Assembly: GCA_963921195.1 (NCBI GenBank)
Contig: OY992537.1
Coordinates: 72,608,894-72,672,893 of the forward strand
Origin: Pegoplata infirma
Taxonomy: Eukaryota; Arthropoda; Insecta; Diptera; Anthomyiidae
DNA: 64,000 nucleotides
Direction: 5' to 3'
Within the stretch, counting starts at the first letter, position 1. Each line of letters opens with the position of its first letter. The notes beneath the pieces were generated by a model that was not told the DNA's origin, searched no databases, and saw only the letters and a list, made by a program, of their open reading frames with translations. Shown here piece by piece: positions 42,481-54,764 of the stretch. Both the position numbers and the translations under genes were made by a program.

Positions 42481-45243
42481 AACAGAAATCTCAAAATCTG
42501 GGATATTTTACGTACAGAAAAAGTCTCAAATCTGATAAATTTTTCCTGTAGACAAAATCTCAGAATCTGATACATTTTTCCTATAAAAAAAAGTTTTAGA
42601 ATCAAAGACATTTTTCATATAGACAAGTTCTTAGAATCTGAGATATTTTTCCTATAAAAAAAGTCTTAGAATCTGCTACATTTTTCTACTGAAAGTCTCA
42701 GAATCTAAGACATTTTTCCTATAGAAAAAGTGTCACAATCTGAGATATTTTTTCTATAGAAAAAGTCTCAGAATCTGAGACATTTTTCCTACAGACAAAG
42801 TCTCAGAATCTGCGATATGTTTTTAATAGATAAAGTCTCACAATGTAAGACACTTTTGCTATAGAAAATGTCTTAGAATCTGCACATTTTTTCTATAGAA
42901 TCTGAAACATTTTTCCTATATAAAAAATCACAGAATCTGAGACATCTATCCTATAGAAAAAGTCCCAATTGTTAGGACATATTTTCCATAGAAAAAGTCT
43001 CCGATTCTGAATCATTTTTGCCATATAGATTCTGAGATTTCTATAGGAAAAATGCCTTTGAATCTGAGACTTTTTCTATAGACTTTTTCCTATATTTTCC
43101 CTATAGAAAAAGTCTCAGAATCTGAGACATTTTTCTATAGGAAAAAAGCATCAGAATCTGAGACATTTTTCTATAGGAAAAAAGTCTCAGAATCTGAGAC
43201 ATTTTTCTATAGGAAAAAAGTCTCAGAATCTGAGACATTTTTCTATAGGAAAAAAGTCTCAGAATCTGAGACATTTTTCTATAGGAAAAAAGTCTCAGAA
43301 TCTGAGACATTTTTCTATAGGAAAAAAGAGACATTTTTCTATAGGAAAAAAGTCTCAGAATCTGAGACATTTTTCTATAGGAAAAAAGTCTCAGAAACTA
43401 AGACATTTTTCTATAGGAAAAATGTCTCAGAATCAAAGACTTTTTCTATAGGAAAAATGTCTCAGAATCTGAGACTTTTTATATTAGAAAAATGTCTCAT
43501 AATCTGAGACTTTTCCTATAGAAAAAATGTCTCATGATCTGAGACTTTTCCAATAGGAAAAATGTCTCAGAATCTGAGACTTTTCCTATAGGAAAAATGT
43601 CTCATAATCTAAGACTTTTCCTATAGGAAAAATGTCTCAGAATCTGAGACTTTTCCAATAGGAAAAATGTCTCATAATCTGAGACTTTTTCAATAGGAAA
43701 AATGTCTCAGAATCTGAGACTTTTTCTATAGGAAAAATGTCTCAGAATCTGAGACTTTTTCTACTGGAAAAATGTCTCAGAATCTAAGAATTTTTATATT
43801 AGAAAAATGTCTCATAATCTGAGACTTTTCCTATAAGAAAAATGTCTCAGAATCTGAGACTTAGACATTTCTCTTATTCCTATATTTTTCCTATAGAAAA
43901 AGTCACAGAATCTGAGACATTTTTTATAGGAAAAAAGTCTCAGAATCTGAGACACTTTTCTATAGGAAAAATGTCTCAGAATCAAAGACTTTTTTATAGG
44001 AAAAATCTGTCAGAATCTGAGAGTTTTTCTATAGGAAAAATATCTCAGAATCTGAGACTATTTCTATTGGAAAAATGTCTCAGAATCTAAGAATTTTTAT
44101 ATTAGAAAAATGTCTCATAATCTGAGACTTTTCCTATAGGAAAAATGTCTCAGAATCTGAGACTTTTTCTATAGGAAAAATGTCTCAGAATCTGAGACTT
44201 TTTCTGTAGGAAAAATGTCTCAGAATCTGAGACGTTTTCTAGATATTCTGAGATATTTTTCCTATAGAAAAAGTCTCAGATTCTGAGACATTTTTCCTAC
44301 AGAAGAAGTCTCAGATTCTGAGACTTTTTCTATAGGAAAAATGTCTCAGATTCTGAGACTTCTTCTGTAGGAAAAATCTCTCAGAATTTCTTTAGGAAAA
44401 ATGTCTCAGAATCTGATATTTTTGCTATTGGAAAAATGTCTCAGAATCTAAGAATTTTTATATTAGAAAAATGTCTCAGAACCTGAGACTTTTCCTATAG
44501 GAATCTGAGACTTTTTCTATAGGAAAAATGTTTCAGAATCTGAGACTTTTTCTACAGGAAAAATGTCTCAGAATCTGAGACTTTTTCTATAGGAAAAATA
44601 TCTTATAATCTGAGACTTTTCCTATAAGAAAAATGTCTCAGAATCTGAGACTTAGACATTTCTCTTATTCCTATATTTTTCCTATAGAAAAAGTCACAGA
44701 ATCTTAGACATTTTTTTATAGGAAAAACGTCTCAGAATCTGAGACACTTTTCTATAGGAAAAATGTCTCAGAATCAAAGACTTTTTTATAGCAAAAATCT
44801 GGCAGAATCTGAGAGTTTTTCTATAAGAAAAATGTCTCAGAATCTGAGACTTTTTCTATTGGAAAAATGTCTCAGAATCTAAGAATTTTTATATTAGAAA
44901 AATGTCTCAGAATCTGAGACTTTTTCTATAGGAAAAATATCTCAGATTCTGAGAATTTTTTTATAGGAAAAATGTCTCAGAATCTGAGAGTTTTTCTATA
45001 GGAAAAATGTCTCAGAATCTGAATCTTTTCTATAGGAAAAATGTCTCAGAATCTGAGACTTTTTCTATAGACTTTTTCCTATATTTTTCCTATAGAAAAA
45101 GTCTCAGAATCTGAGACATTTTTCTATAGGAAAAAAGTCTCAGAATCTGAGACATTTTTCTATAGAAAAAATGTCTCAGAATTTGAGTATTTTTCTTTAG
45201 GAAAAATGTCTCAGAATTTGAGACTTTTTCTATAGGAAAAAAT
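42481..45243. repeat. 35-bp minisatellite, left arm
   Basis: Same 35-bp unit as at 232-965, here as AATCTGAGAC variants. Both unit orientations occur: 42,481-43,020 mainly in the reverse sense, about 43,400-44,230 mainly forward, then mixed. A homogeneous sub-array occupies 43,130-43,380. A longer module with CATTTCTCTTATTCCTATAT occurs at about 43,860 and again at about 44,650, showing higher-order duplication confined to this arm. Confidence 0.92.
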
Positions 45244-45736
45244 CGGAAATCATTTATAATTAAGAAATTTTCTACATTTGATTTATGTTTTATTAATAAA
45301 ATATAATAAAAAATATTTACATATTTACTTTGGAAACATATAAAATGGTGTATTATTTATTAGTTTACAGTCAGGATACATTTTTGTTCTGGTTGTTTAC
45401 TTTGGGAACAACCGTTGAGGAGCGTCAAATGATACATTTCTCATCACAAGTTTGAGGTTGTCAATTTGGTGGCCCCATCAGTGGAAGAACAGTAAGCCCA
45501 TTTGAGAATGAGCAATCACTGGGAAAAATAAACATTGTTGCTTTTTTTAGCATATAACTTTTGCACTTTCTATTTGCTTAAATTTTCTTTATATTTAAAA
45601 AACAAAAATTAATTCAAAAAGATTTTTTTTTTCAAAATTTTGAAAACAAAACAAAAAATAAATATACAAATGTCTTTAAAATTCAAATTTCTGAAATTCA
45701 CCATTAAGAGTTTCGCTACTGTATATACTGTGGTCA
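45244..45736. other. Non-repetitive loop between the minisatellite arms
   Basis: About 490 bp without minisatellite units or a recognisable frame, bounded on the right by GAGTTTCGCTACTGTATATA and CTGTG, a third copy of the element end. It is the only part of the structure without an inverted partner apart from later insertions. Confidence 0.7.
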
Positions 45737-48072
45737 CAGTATCTGAGATATTTTTCCTATAGAAAAAGTCTCAGATTCTGAGACATTTTTCTAATATAAA
45801 AATTCTTAGATTCTGAGACATTTTTCCATAGGAAAAGTCTCAGATTATATGACATTTTTCCTATAGAAAAAGTCTCAGATTCTGAGACATTTTTCCTGTA
45901 GAAAAAGTCTCAGATTCTGAGACATTTTTCCTATAGAAAAAGTCTCAGATTCCTATAGGAAAAGTCTCAGATTCTGAGACATTTTTCTAATATAAAAATT
46001 CTTAGATTCTGAGACATTTTTCCAATAGCAAAAATATCAGATTCTGAGACATTTTTCCTAAAGAAATTCTGAGAGATTTTTCCTACAGAAGAAGTCTCAG
46101 AATCTGAGACATTTTTCCTATAGAAAAAGTCTCAGAATCTGAGACTTCTTCTGTAGGAAAAATGTCTCAGAATCTGAGACTTTTTCTATAGGAAAAATAT
46201 CTCAGAATATCTAGAAAACGTCTCAGATTCTGAGACATTTTTCCTACAGAAAAAGTCTCAGATTCTGAGACATTTTTCCTATAGAAAAAGTCTCAGATTC
46301 TGAGACATTTTTCCTATAGGAAAAGTCTCAGATTATGAGACATTTTTCTAATATAAAAATTCTTAGATTCTGAGACATTTTTCCAATAGAAATAGTCTCA
46401 GATTCTGAGATATTTTTCCTATAGAAAAACTCTCAGATTCTGACAGATTTTTCCTATAAAAAAGTCTTTGATTCTGAGACATTTTTCCTATAGAAAAGTG
46501 TCTCAGATTCTGAGACTTTTTTCCTATAAAAAATGTCTCAGATTCTGTGACTTTTTCTATAGGAAAAATATAGGAATAAGAGAAATGTCTAAGTCTCAGA
46601 TTCTGAGACATTTTTCTTATAGGAAAAGTCTCAGATTATGAGACATTTTTCTAATATAAAAATTCTTAGATTCTGAGATATTTTTCCAGTAGAAAAAGTC
46701 TCAGATTCTGAGACATTTTTCCTATAGAAAAAGTCTCAGATTCTGAGACATTTTTCCTATTGAAAAAGTCTCAGATTATGAGACATTTTTCCTATTGGAA
46801 AAGTCTCAGATTCTGAGACATTTTTCCTATAGGAAAAGTCTTAGATTATGAGACATTTTTCCTATAGGAAAAGTCTCAGATTCTGAGACATTTTTCCTAT
46901 TGGAAAAGTCTCAGATCATGAGACATTTTTCCTATAGGAAAAGTCTCAGATTATGAGACATTTTTCTAATATAAAAAGTCTCAGATTCTGAGACATTTTT
47001 CCTATAGAAAAAGTCTTTGATTCTGAGACATTTTTCCTATAGAAAAATGTCTTAGTTTCTGAGACTTTTTTCCTATAGAAAAATGTCTCAGATTCTGAGA
47101 CTTTTTTCCTATAGAAAAATGTCTCTTTTTTCCTATAGAAAAATGTCTCAGATTCTGAGACTTTTTTCCTATAGAAAAATGTCTCAGATTCTGAGACTTT
47201 TTTCCTATAGAAAAATGTCTCAGATTCTGAGACTTTTTTCCTATAGAAAAATGTCTCAGATTCTGAGACTTTTTTCCTATAGAAAAATGTCTCAGATTCT
47301 GAGACTTTTTTCCTATAGAAAAATGTCTCAGATTCTGATGCTTTTTTCCTATAGAAAAATGTCTCAGATTCTGAGACTTTTTTCCTATAGAAAAATGTCT
47401 CAGATTCTGATGCTTTTTTCCTATAGAAAAATGTCTCAGATTCTGAGACTTTTTCTATAGGGAAAATATAGGAAAAAGTCTATAGAAAAAGTCTCAGATT
47501 CAAAGGCATTTTTCCTATAGAAATCTCAGAATCTATATAGCAAAAATGATTCAGAATCGGAGACTTTTTCTATGGAAAATATGTCCTAACAATTGGGACT
47601 TTTTCTATAGGATAGATGTCTCAGATTCTGTGATTTTTTATATAGAAAAAATGTTTCAGATTCTATAGAAAAAATGTGCAGATTCTAAGACATTTTCTAT
47701 AGCAAAAGTGTCTTACATTGTGAGACTTTATCTATTAAAAAAATATCGCAGATTCTGAGACTTTGTCTGTAGGAAAAATGTCTCAGATTCTGAGACTTTT
47801 TCTATAGAAAAAATATCTCAGATTGTGACACTTTTTCTATAGGAAAAATGTCTTAGATTCTGAGACTTTCAGTAGAAAAATGTAGCAGATTCTAAGACTT
47901 TTTTTATAGGAAAAATATCTCAGATTCTAAGAACTTGTCTATAGGAAAAATGTCTTTGATTCTAAAACTTTTTTTATAGGAAAAATGTATCAGATTCTGA
48001 GATTTTGTCTACAGGAAAAATTTATCAGATTTGAGACTTTTTCTGTACGTAAAATATCCCAGATTTTGAGAT
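45737..48072. repeat. 35-bp minisatellite, right arm
   Basis: Inverse of the left-arm array (unit read as GTCTCAGATTCTGAGAC followed by ATTTTTCCTATAGAAAAA). The homogeneous sub-array at 47,083-47,460 corresponds to 43,101-43,370 but has about three more units, so copy number has changed since the arms formed. It ends at the same single-copy boundary (GAGATTTCTGTTACATTAAA) as the left arm. Confidence 0.92.
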
Positions 48073-48953
48073 TTCTGTTACATTAAACAAAATTTGCAAA
48101 ATATTTTAAGATTCACGATTTTTTAAGAATAAGGTTTCTGCACCAAAAAATATTGTGTCGAATTAATCCATGTTTGGTGGTACATAACTTCGCTGCTTGT
48201 TGCTGCAAATTGGTATTCTGAATTATTTGTTTGGATGGTTTATAACTGCTCATCCTAGATATCGACATTTATTTTACCTAAAATAAATAAATTTCATTAA
48301 AAAATAGATTTATTTTGTGTATATTTTAAACAATGAATATTTACCTATTTGAAATGATTTCCTTTTGTAGTATTTTTTGTATTTTAATGAATTTTGTAAA
48401 TAAATACATATTTTCAAAATTTTATGTTTTACGTCAAGTTCGAAAGTGGTGACTAAAAAATTATGACGTGTCTGAGGTAAAATACAAAAAAATAGTGACA
48501 TTTCGATGTAACACCCGGAACAGTATGCTATAAAAATTTTCTTAACTGACAAATTTTATAATGGGTGATATGTAGGTAATAAAATTGTTTATTTGTCATT
48601 TTCTTATTATTACATAAATTATGCATAGATTTGAGATTTAAACATCATTGGACGTTATTTTATAAAAGGAAATTTATTTGTAACGGTTATATGTTGCGTA
48701 CTTTTTCTCATTTAAGTAAATTTGTTAATTAAGCACCAAAATTATTATTGCATCCTGTATCGAATTTTACTAACACATGCAAGAAAAAGTGTGATAATAT
48801 TAGTGACAGAATGGTTCAAATAAACCTATAAAAAGAGTTTCGCTACTGTATATACTGTGCCCTATCTCCAATTTCTAAGGGGGCTCCCACACAAAACGAC
48901 ATTTTTTAAAATTTGCTGCAACCGCTCTAACTGCCCTAATAGTGCCCTTAGAG

Positions 48954-49620
48954 TAGGGTGACCATTTTTTCCTGAGATCAAATCAGTACACCCAAGTTTT
49001 TTTAGAAATAATTCTATAAAAACACTTTTCTATGGGAAACACTGATGATTTTTTCAACACCCAAAAATATCAGTTAAACTAACAAACTTTGTATCAATTA
49101 GTACATCAGTAAAAACAACTGTTAAAAAATAACTGCCGTAAACTGTTGTCGTTATTTTGCAGAAAATATAGTTGACATCAAACAACTTCATTTGAACGTT
49201 TCGACCCACAGGTTTTTAAAATCCTTTAGCACTGATGTTTTTTTTAATAAATTCAGATTGCATTACCTCATCGAACATCTCAGAATCATTTGAGATATTT
49301 CACATAAATTTATGAAGACCAAAATAACTTCATACTCAGAAACAGTTTTACGTTAATGAACCTTTTGATTCACGAACTCTGAAGTCCTTAGAACTAATTC
49401 ATTATAAATTGTCAGACTTATGTTATAAAAAACTACTCTGACGACTTATTTTATGGAAATTTAAATTTTTGTAGAGAATTTTCTTTGATATGTTCAAAAA
49501 TCAGTACAATCAGTACACATTTCAAAAAATCAGTACAAATCAGTACAACGTTTTTTGATCAGTACACGTAATGAAAAATCAGTACATGTACTGATCAAAT
49601 CAGTACGAATGGTCAGCCTA
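48954..49620. mobile_element. hAT-like non-autonomous element (TAGGGTGACCATT family), copy 2
   Basis: 667 bp, TAGGGTGACCATTTTTTCC to AATGGTCAGCCTA, with 8-bp TSD CCTTAGAG at 48,946-48,953 and 49,621-49,628. The corresponding site in foldback copy 1 (near 31,455) is empty. It is related throughout to the copy at 3684-5343 and shows what that copy looks like without its nested insertion. Confidence 0.9.
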
Positions 49621-50858
49621 CCTTAGAGCATCAAATTGTATGACCAACCCACAATATTTTTTAGTCCAAGCATTTTCTCTGAACACACCTACCCTCTATC
49701 TCTAATTGTTAAGGCGGTCCCCATACAATTTTTTTATTTTTTGTAAATTTGTTTTATTTAATCAGCTTCTACCGGTCCAATGGTGCGTCCGAGAGGGGTC
49801 ATTAGTGAGACCGACCCCCATTTATTTTTACACTCCAAATTTTTTTAAAACATACCTACGCCCTATCTCCACTCCCTAAGTAGGCTTCCATTCAAAATTA
49901 CATTTTTATAAAATTTGCTCCAACTGTTATTTGTATGGGAGCCTACTAAGGGAGTGGAGATAGGACGTAGGTATGTTTTAAAAAAATGTTGTAGGGTAAA
50001 AATAAAGGGGGGTCGGTCCTACCATTGGACCGTCAGAAGCTGATTTAATAAAACAAATTTACAAAAAATAAAAAAAAATTGTATGGGGACTGCCTTAACA
50101 GTTAAAGATAGAGGGTAGGTGTGTTCAGAGAACATGTTTGGATTAAAAAAATATTGTGGGTCAGTCATACAATTTGTTGCTCTTGGTGCACTTTTAGGGC
50201 AGTTAGAACGGTTGGAGCAAATTTAAAAAAATGTCGTTTTGTGTGGGAGCCCCCTTAGAAATTGCAGATAGGGTATTAGTTTGTTCCAAAAAAATGTTAA
50301 GACGTAAAAATTAATAGGGGTCGGTCTTATAAATGACCCCTCTATGACGCACCTTTGGAGCAGAAGAAATAATTTTAAGATTGAAAAATTACAATAAATT
50401 TTTTTCAAAAAATTTAAAAAAATAGTAATAATCGTTATCCCACCATCCTCCTGGGCAAAAACTTTGTAGAATCGATAGAAGTTTTACACAAACAAATTTC
50501 AAAAAAATCGAAGAGTACAAACATTTTCAAAAATAAGATTTAAATTTTAAAACTTTAAAATCGCATACTAGAGCGCTTTTAATAATTTTTTGGGATTTTG
50601 TTTTTTAAAATACATAAAAAAACAAAAATTTTGAAAAAAAAAAATTGAAATTTGGCCCATATTGAAGAAGTTATGAGTAAAAGAAGTTTGAGTAAAGGAG
50701 CAAACTACCAATTTTTAAAAATTCGATATCTTTTGAACGGGTCATCAAAAAAATCTGAAAATTACCCACGAAGGAGTTTTCGAAGGGTACTAAAAACTGT
50801 AAACAAATTGGGAAAATCTAAAAAAAAAATTTTCAAAGTGTTGGATTTGACATGAAAT

Positions 50859-51519
50859 TAAATGAGATGTGAAGCTTATTAAAGCGCTTATACGATGTTT
50901 TAAATAAAATATTCCTTCTACTTATTTAATTGTTAAACCAAACCCCATTTTTACTACGATTTGTTTGTTTGAAATTTGTAGGGCCTTCGTTTAATAAGAG
51001 TAGTATTCAACAAATTTTGGGAATATGGGATGTTATTTTGGATTCTGGCAAGCCAAATTTAATTGTTTTACTTGTCGAATTTCAATAAACTTTTCTCAAT
51101 TTCAATTGGGCTTTTCTGAGTTTTAAACTTTTTCCTGAATTTCAATTGAAATTTTCTCATTATCAATTGCGCTTTTCTGAATTTCATTTGAGATTTTCTT
51201 AACAAAAATTGTGTTTTTCTGAATTTCATAGAATATTTATATTTATTCTACTCCACATATTATGACTCACATCATTCAAATTTGTTTATAATTTAAACAG
51301 ATGTTTATGTAATTTTTTTCACTTTTCCGGCATTTTTTTAATGATCCCACTTAAACAACACACAAGTGCATAAAGTCAAAACTTTTTCAAAATATTGAAG
51401 AGAAAAAAAAACTGAAATAATCATAATTATCTTTAAGACATTTTTCAAAATACAAGTCAAGTGTGTTATAAGCATTTACATACGGCAAAGAAAAGTACCT
51501 ACTCACAATCAGCCAAGTA
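50859..51519. other. AT-rich DNA with a short TTTTCTGAATTTCAATTG repeat
   Basis: Five or so degenerate units of about 25-30 bp at 51,070-51,235 (TTTCAATTG, TTTTCTGAATTTC). The rest shows nothing recognisable; 51,040-51,085 may be a scrap of the GGGTATA-type repeat start in reverse. Confidence 0.55.
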
Positions 51520-52420
51520 AGGGGTGGTCCAATAACTAGTATCTTTTTTAAAATGCAATAAAATGATCAATACTCAACTTTTTTTGGAATGTTATGGCTT
51601 TATTTGAAAGAGCAAACATTCCCGTTTTTATGGCAAATGACTTCATTGATGCGTCCTCGGCTTGATTCGCTGTATCGCGTTGTAGCGCAGTACTGCGCTG
51701 CCAAACTGCACGTTTTTCTAAAAAAAGTTTTTAACCGAAATAAGGCACTCAATTGAGGTTATGTTACCAACAAATTGCTACATCTTGGGATCGTAAAACT
51801 CGCACGGTATTGTAAAGAATCCAATTCATCTATAGGAAGCAACAGATTTGAGTATCAGCATCATTACACAATATTTTCAAAAATACAGCTGAAAACGCCA
51901 TTTTCGTCAAAGATGAGCGCTACAGAGCCATGATTACCGACTTTTTGTTGGCCGTAATAGAATATATCAACTTGGATTACATTTCTTTTCAGAAGGATGT
52001 CGCAATATGTCCCACAGTCCATCAAACAATCGATATTTTGCGCACTTAGTTCGGAAATCGTGTTTTTAGCCATATTCGCGGTGACAATTGATCACTTCAG
52101 AGCTGCCGATTAAAACCATTAAACATTTTTTGAGGGTTCTCGTGAAAGATTCATGCAACATGGAAAATCCAGAAATGTTCTAGGCCCTTTCGACGAATAT
52201 CGTTCAAGCCCTTCGTGAGATAGAACCAGAAACATTAGAAAAATGGGTGCCGAGGATGAGCTACTGCGGAGCTAACCCAGGCAGCCGCATGAATGAAGTC
52301 GTTTGCCATAAATAATGGGAATATTTGCTCTTTCAAATAATGCCATAAGGTTCCAAAACTATTGAGTATTGTTCATTTCATTGCATGTTTTAAAAAGATA
52401 CTAGTTAATGGACCACCCTG
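51520..52420 (+). mobile_element. Tc1/mariner-like element with ~140-bp TIRs
   Basis: Left end AGGGGTGGTCCAATAACTAG, right end inverse of CAGGGTGGTCCATTAACTAG, with TA at 51,518-51,519 and 52,421-52,422. The TIRs extend about 140 bp and share ATGGCAAATGACTTCATT. The plus strand near the right end (about 52,195-52,310) encodes a transposase C-terminus-like stretch, IVQALREIEPETLEKWVPRM then SYCGANPGSRMNEVVCH, resembling the tail of IS630/Tc1/mariner proteins. The upstream catalytic region is absent or unrecognisable. A hAT-like element inserted at its right end. Confidence 0.75.
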
Positions 52421-52425
52421 TACAT

Positions 52426-54764
52426 TAGTGTGGATCGAATTTGGCTTTTTGGCGAATTTCGTTCCGGCTCACCGACAGATGTGTTGGAATAGACCTAAAA
52501 ACAATGTGGTTAAATTTTCATGCAGATCGGTGGTCATCTTCCGCTGCCGAAATGACGTTGAAAATCCGCGATTTCTTAAAAAATAGTATTTATTTCCAAA
52601 AATTGCCAAAATTACAAAAATCACTTAATCTTCTTTTTTATTTCAGCCAATCTTTTCAATTCGATCATATTTTCTTAGAAAAAAATTTCAGCTTAATAGG
52701 ACATTGTTAACCCCTATAAAACGGTTGCCGAAAATGACCCATTCATTTTGCCCTAAACTCAAAACCACCAAATTTAAAAAATTATTTCTTTTTTGATTTT
52801 AAGTTGCACAATCTAAAGCTTTTATTGCATTTATTTCAAGTATATATAAGTTCGTTTGACAAAAAAATTTTTTGAAAAAATACGAGATTCTTAAACAGCG
52901 CGTGTAACGGTCTGTTTCCAGGACATTTTGGGAAAATTGCACTTTTTTTTTAAAACTCAACATTTTTAGTTAAAAACTTTTCATTTTACACCACATTTAT
53001 TATAAATTAAAAAACTTAATATAGAAATGTTGGATTTTAAAAAATTCTTTAACCCTAAACAGCTTTGGGCCCTAAATGACCCATGATGAACATGCATCTA
53101 GCAATAAACCGCTTTTGGCGGTCGACTAACCATTGGAAACATATTTTTCAATTAAAAATGGTAGCGTGAGTAAGGATGGGAGCGTGAGTAGAGATGGGAG
53201 CGTGAGTGAATTAGACCAACTCACGCTTACGAAGAAAAAAAATTTCTCACGCAAGAAATTTTTTTAATTTTGCATACATTTGACGCAGGATTACATGAGT
53301 GTCACATGTTAATCTCACTCAAGCTGAGTTTTGACGTTTTTAATTTTTTTGTCACCATAAAAATCATGCAAACTCACGAAATTTTACTCACGCTTAACAG
53401 TGCAATTTTAAAAATAATATTTTTAATGCAAATGAAACAAACAAGTTCAAATATCATTCAAATAGTATCCCGCTTAAATGCACCCACCCTTAAAGCATTT
53501 TTCGTACCCACCATTTATTTATATCTGACAAAAAAAGTAATTCACATTTAGATAAGAATATTGCTGAATAATTTCAATAGACTATTTACTTGCTATATTC
53601 TGGCAATTAAGGGGATAATGCTTTCGGGGTGGGAGCATTTAAATGGGAAATAATATTTAAACTTGTTTAAAAAAAATATATGGATCACTTTTTTATTTTG
53701 CATTAAAAATATAATTTGTACAAATGCACACGTGACACAAATTTCACGTGATTCACTCGTAAGCGTGAGTGAAATTTCGAGAGATTGCATGATTTTTTAT
53801 GGTGACAGAAAAATAAAACACGTCAAAATATAGTTATGTTGAGTTTTCGTAAGCGTGATTATAGCGTGAATGAGTTTAATATGTTGCAATCACGTGATCC
53901 TGCGTAAAATGTATGCAAACTTAAAAAATTTCCTGCTCGAAATTTTTTTTTCTTCGTGAGCGTGAGTTGCTCAAATTCACTCACGCTCTCATCTCTACTC
54001 ACGCTCCCATCTTTACTCACACTCCCATTTTTTAATTTTAAAAAATATGTTCCCAATGGTTAGTCGCCCGCCAAAAGAGGTTTATTGCTAGATGCATTTG
54101 TTCATCATGGGTCATTTAGGGCCCAAAGCTGTTTAGGGTTAAAGAATTTCTTAAAATCCAACATTTCTATATTAAGTTTTATAATTTATAATAAATCTGG
54201 TGTAAAATGAAAAGTTTTTAACTAAAAATGTTGAGTTGTAAAAAAAAGTAAAATTTTCCTAAAATGTTCTGGAAACAGACCGTTACACGCGCTGTTTAAG
54301 AATCTCGTATTTTTTCAAAAAAATTTTTTGTCAAACGAACTTATATATACTTGAAATAAATGCAATAAAAACTTTAGATTGTGCAATTTAAAATCAAAAA
54401 AAAAATTATTTTTTAAATTTGGTGGTTTTGAGTTTAGGGCAAAATGAATTGGTCATTTTTGGCAACCGTTTTAGAAGGGTTAGCAATGTCCTATTAAGCT
54501 GAGATTTTTTTCTAAGAAAATATGATCGAATTGAAAAGATTGACTAAAATAAAAAAGAAGATTAAGTGATTTTTGTAATTTTGGCAATTTTTTGAAATAA
54601 ATACTATTTTTTAAGAAATCGCGGATTTTCAACGTCATTTCGGCAGCGGAAGATGACCACCGATCTGCATGAAAATTTAACCACATTGTTTTTAGGTCTA
54701 TTTCAACACATCTGTCGGTGAGCCGGAACGATATTCGCCCAAAAGCCAAATTCGATCCACCCTA
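52426..54764. mobile_element. 2.3-kb palindromic hAT-like element
   Basis: TAGTGTGGATCGAATTTGG to the inverse of TAGGGTGGATCGAATTTGG, with perfect 8-bp TSD CTGTACAT at 52,418-52,425 and 54,765-54,772. The two halves are inverted copies around about 53,595 with high similarity: the conceptual 89-codon translations at 52,441-52,710 (+) and 54,480-54,749 (-) differ at only a few residues. Inner arms carry AGCGTGAGT/ACTCACGCT clusters (53,155-53,260 and 53,935-54,030). Neither arm encodes a recognisable protein. The target was the last 8 bp around the Tc1-like element end. Confidence 0.92.

Larger units (their letters stand above)
40143..48859. mobile_element. Giant FB-like inverted-repeat element with minisatellite arms
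   Basis: Outer ends CACAGTATATACAGAAGC and inverse of CACAGTATATACAGTAGC. The outermost ~380 bp on each side are inverted copies (for example CTTGCATGTGTTAGTAAAAT against its inverse), followed by inverted copies of 42,085-42,480 at 48,074-48,470, then long 35-bp minisatellite arrays in both arms. About 250 bp at 43,842-44,090 and at 46,363-46,611 are exact inverted copies judging from their identical 82-codon translations. The left arm is longer because of two insertions (40,525-42,083) and extra array units. A third copy of the end, reading ...GTATATACTGTG, lies at 45,725-45,736, so the structure may be a full element (40,143-45,736) joined to an inverted, truncated second copy. No transposase frame found. 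Confidence 0.85.
39566..50858. mobile_element. Foldback element copy 2, split by a giant inverted-repeat insertion
   Basis: The left piece, 39,566-40,138, begins GGGGCATTCCATGTCAAATC and follows the left arm of the foldback at 30,747. The right piece, 48,860-50,858, continues from the same internal point (CTAATACC then CCCTATCTCC; the uninterrupted sequence is seen at about 31,370-31,390), passes the palindrome centre at about 49,930 and ends near TTGACATGAAAT. Removing the insertions at 40,143-48,859 and 48,954-49,620 leaves about 1.9 kb, the length of copy 1. Confidence 0.85.

Noticed and set aside
40143..45736. Transib assignment from the CACAGT ends
   Set aside because: Transib elements have 5-bp duplications, and no clear TSD or RAG1-like transposase core is visible here.
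43101..47460. CRISPR array because of regularly spaced hairpin repeats
   Set aside because: The units are contiguous without unique spacers, vary gradually, and the sequence is eukaryotic in character.
42481..48072. Long open frames reading MSQ-LRLFSYRK in tandem in the arrays
   Set aside because: They are translations of a 35/36-bp tandem repeat and occur on both strands in mirror positions; no domain or start context.
52441..54749. Two near-identical 89-codon frames on opposite strands as a duplicated gene pair
   Set aside because: They are the ends of the two arms of a palindromic hAT-like element, and neither has a recognisable domain.
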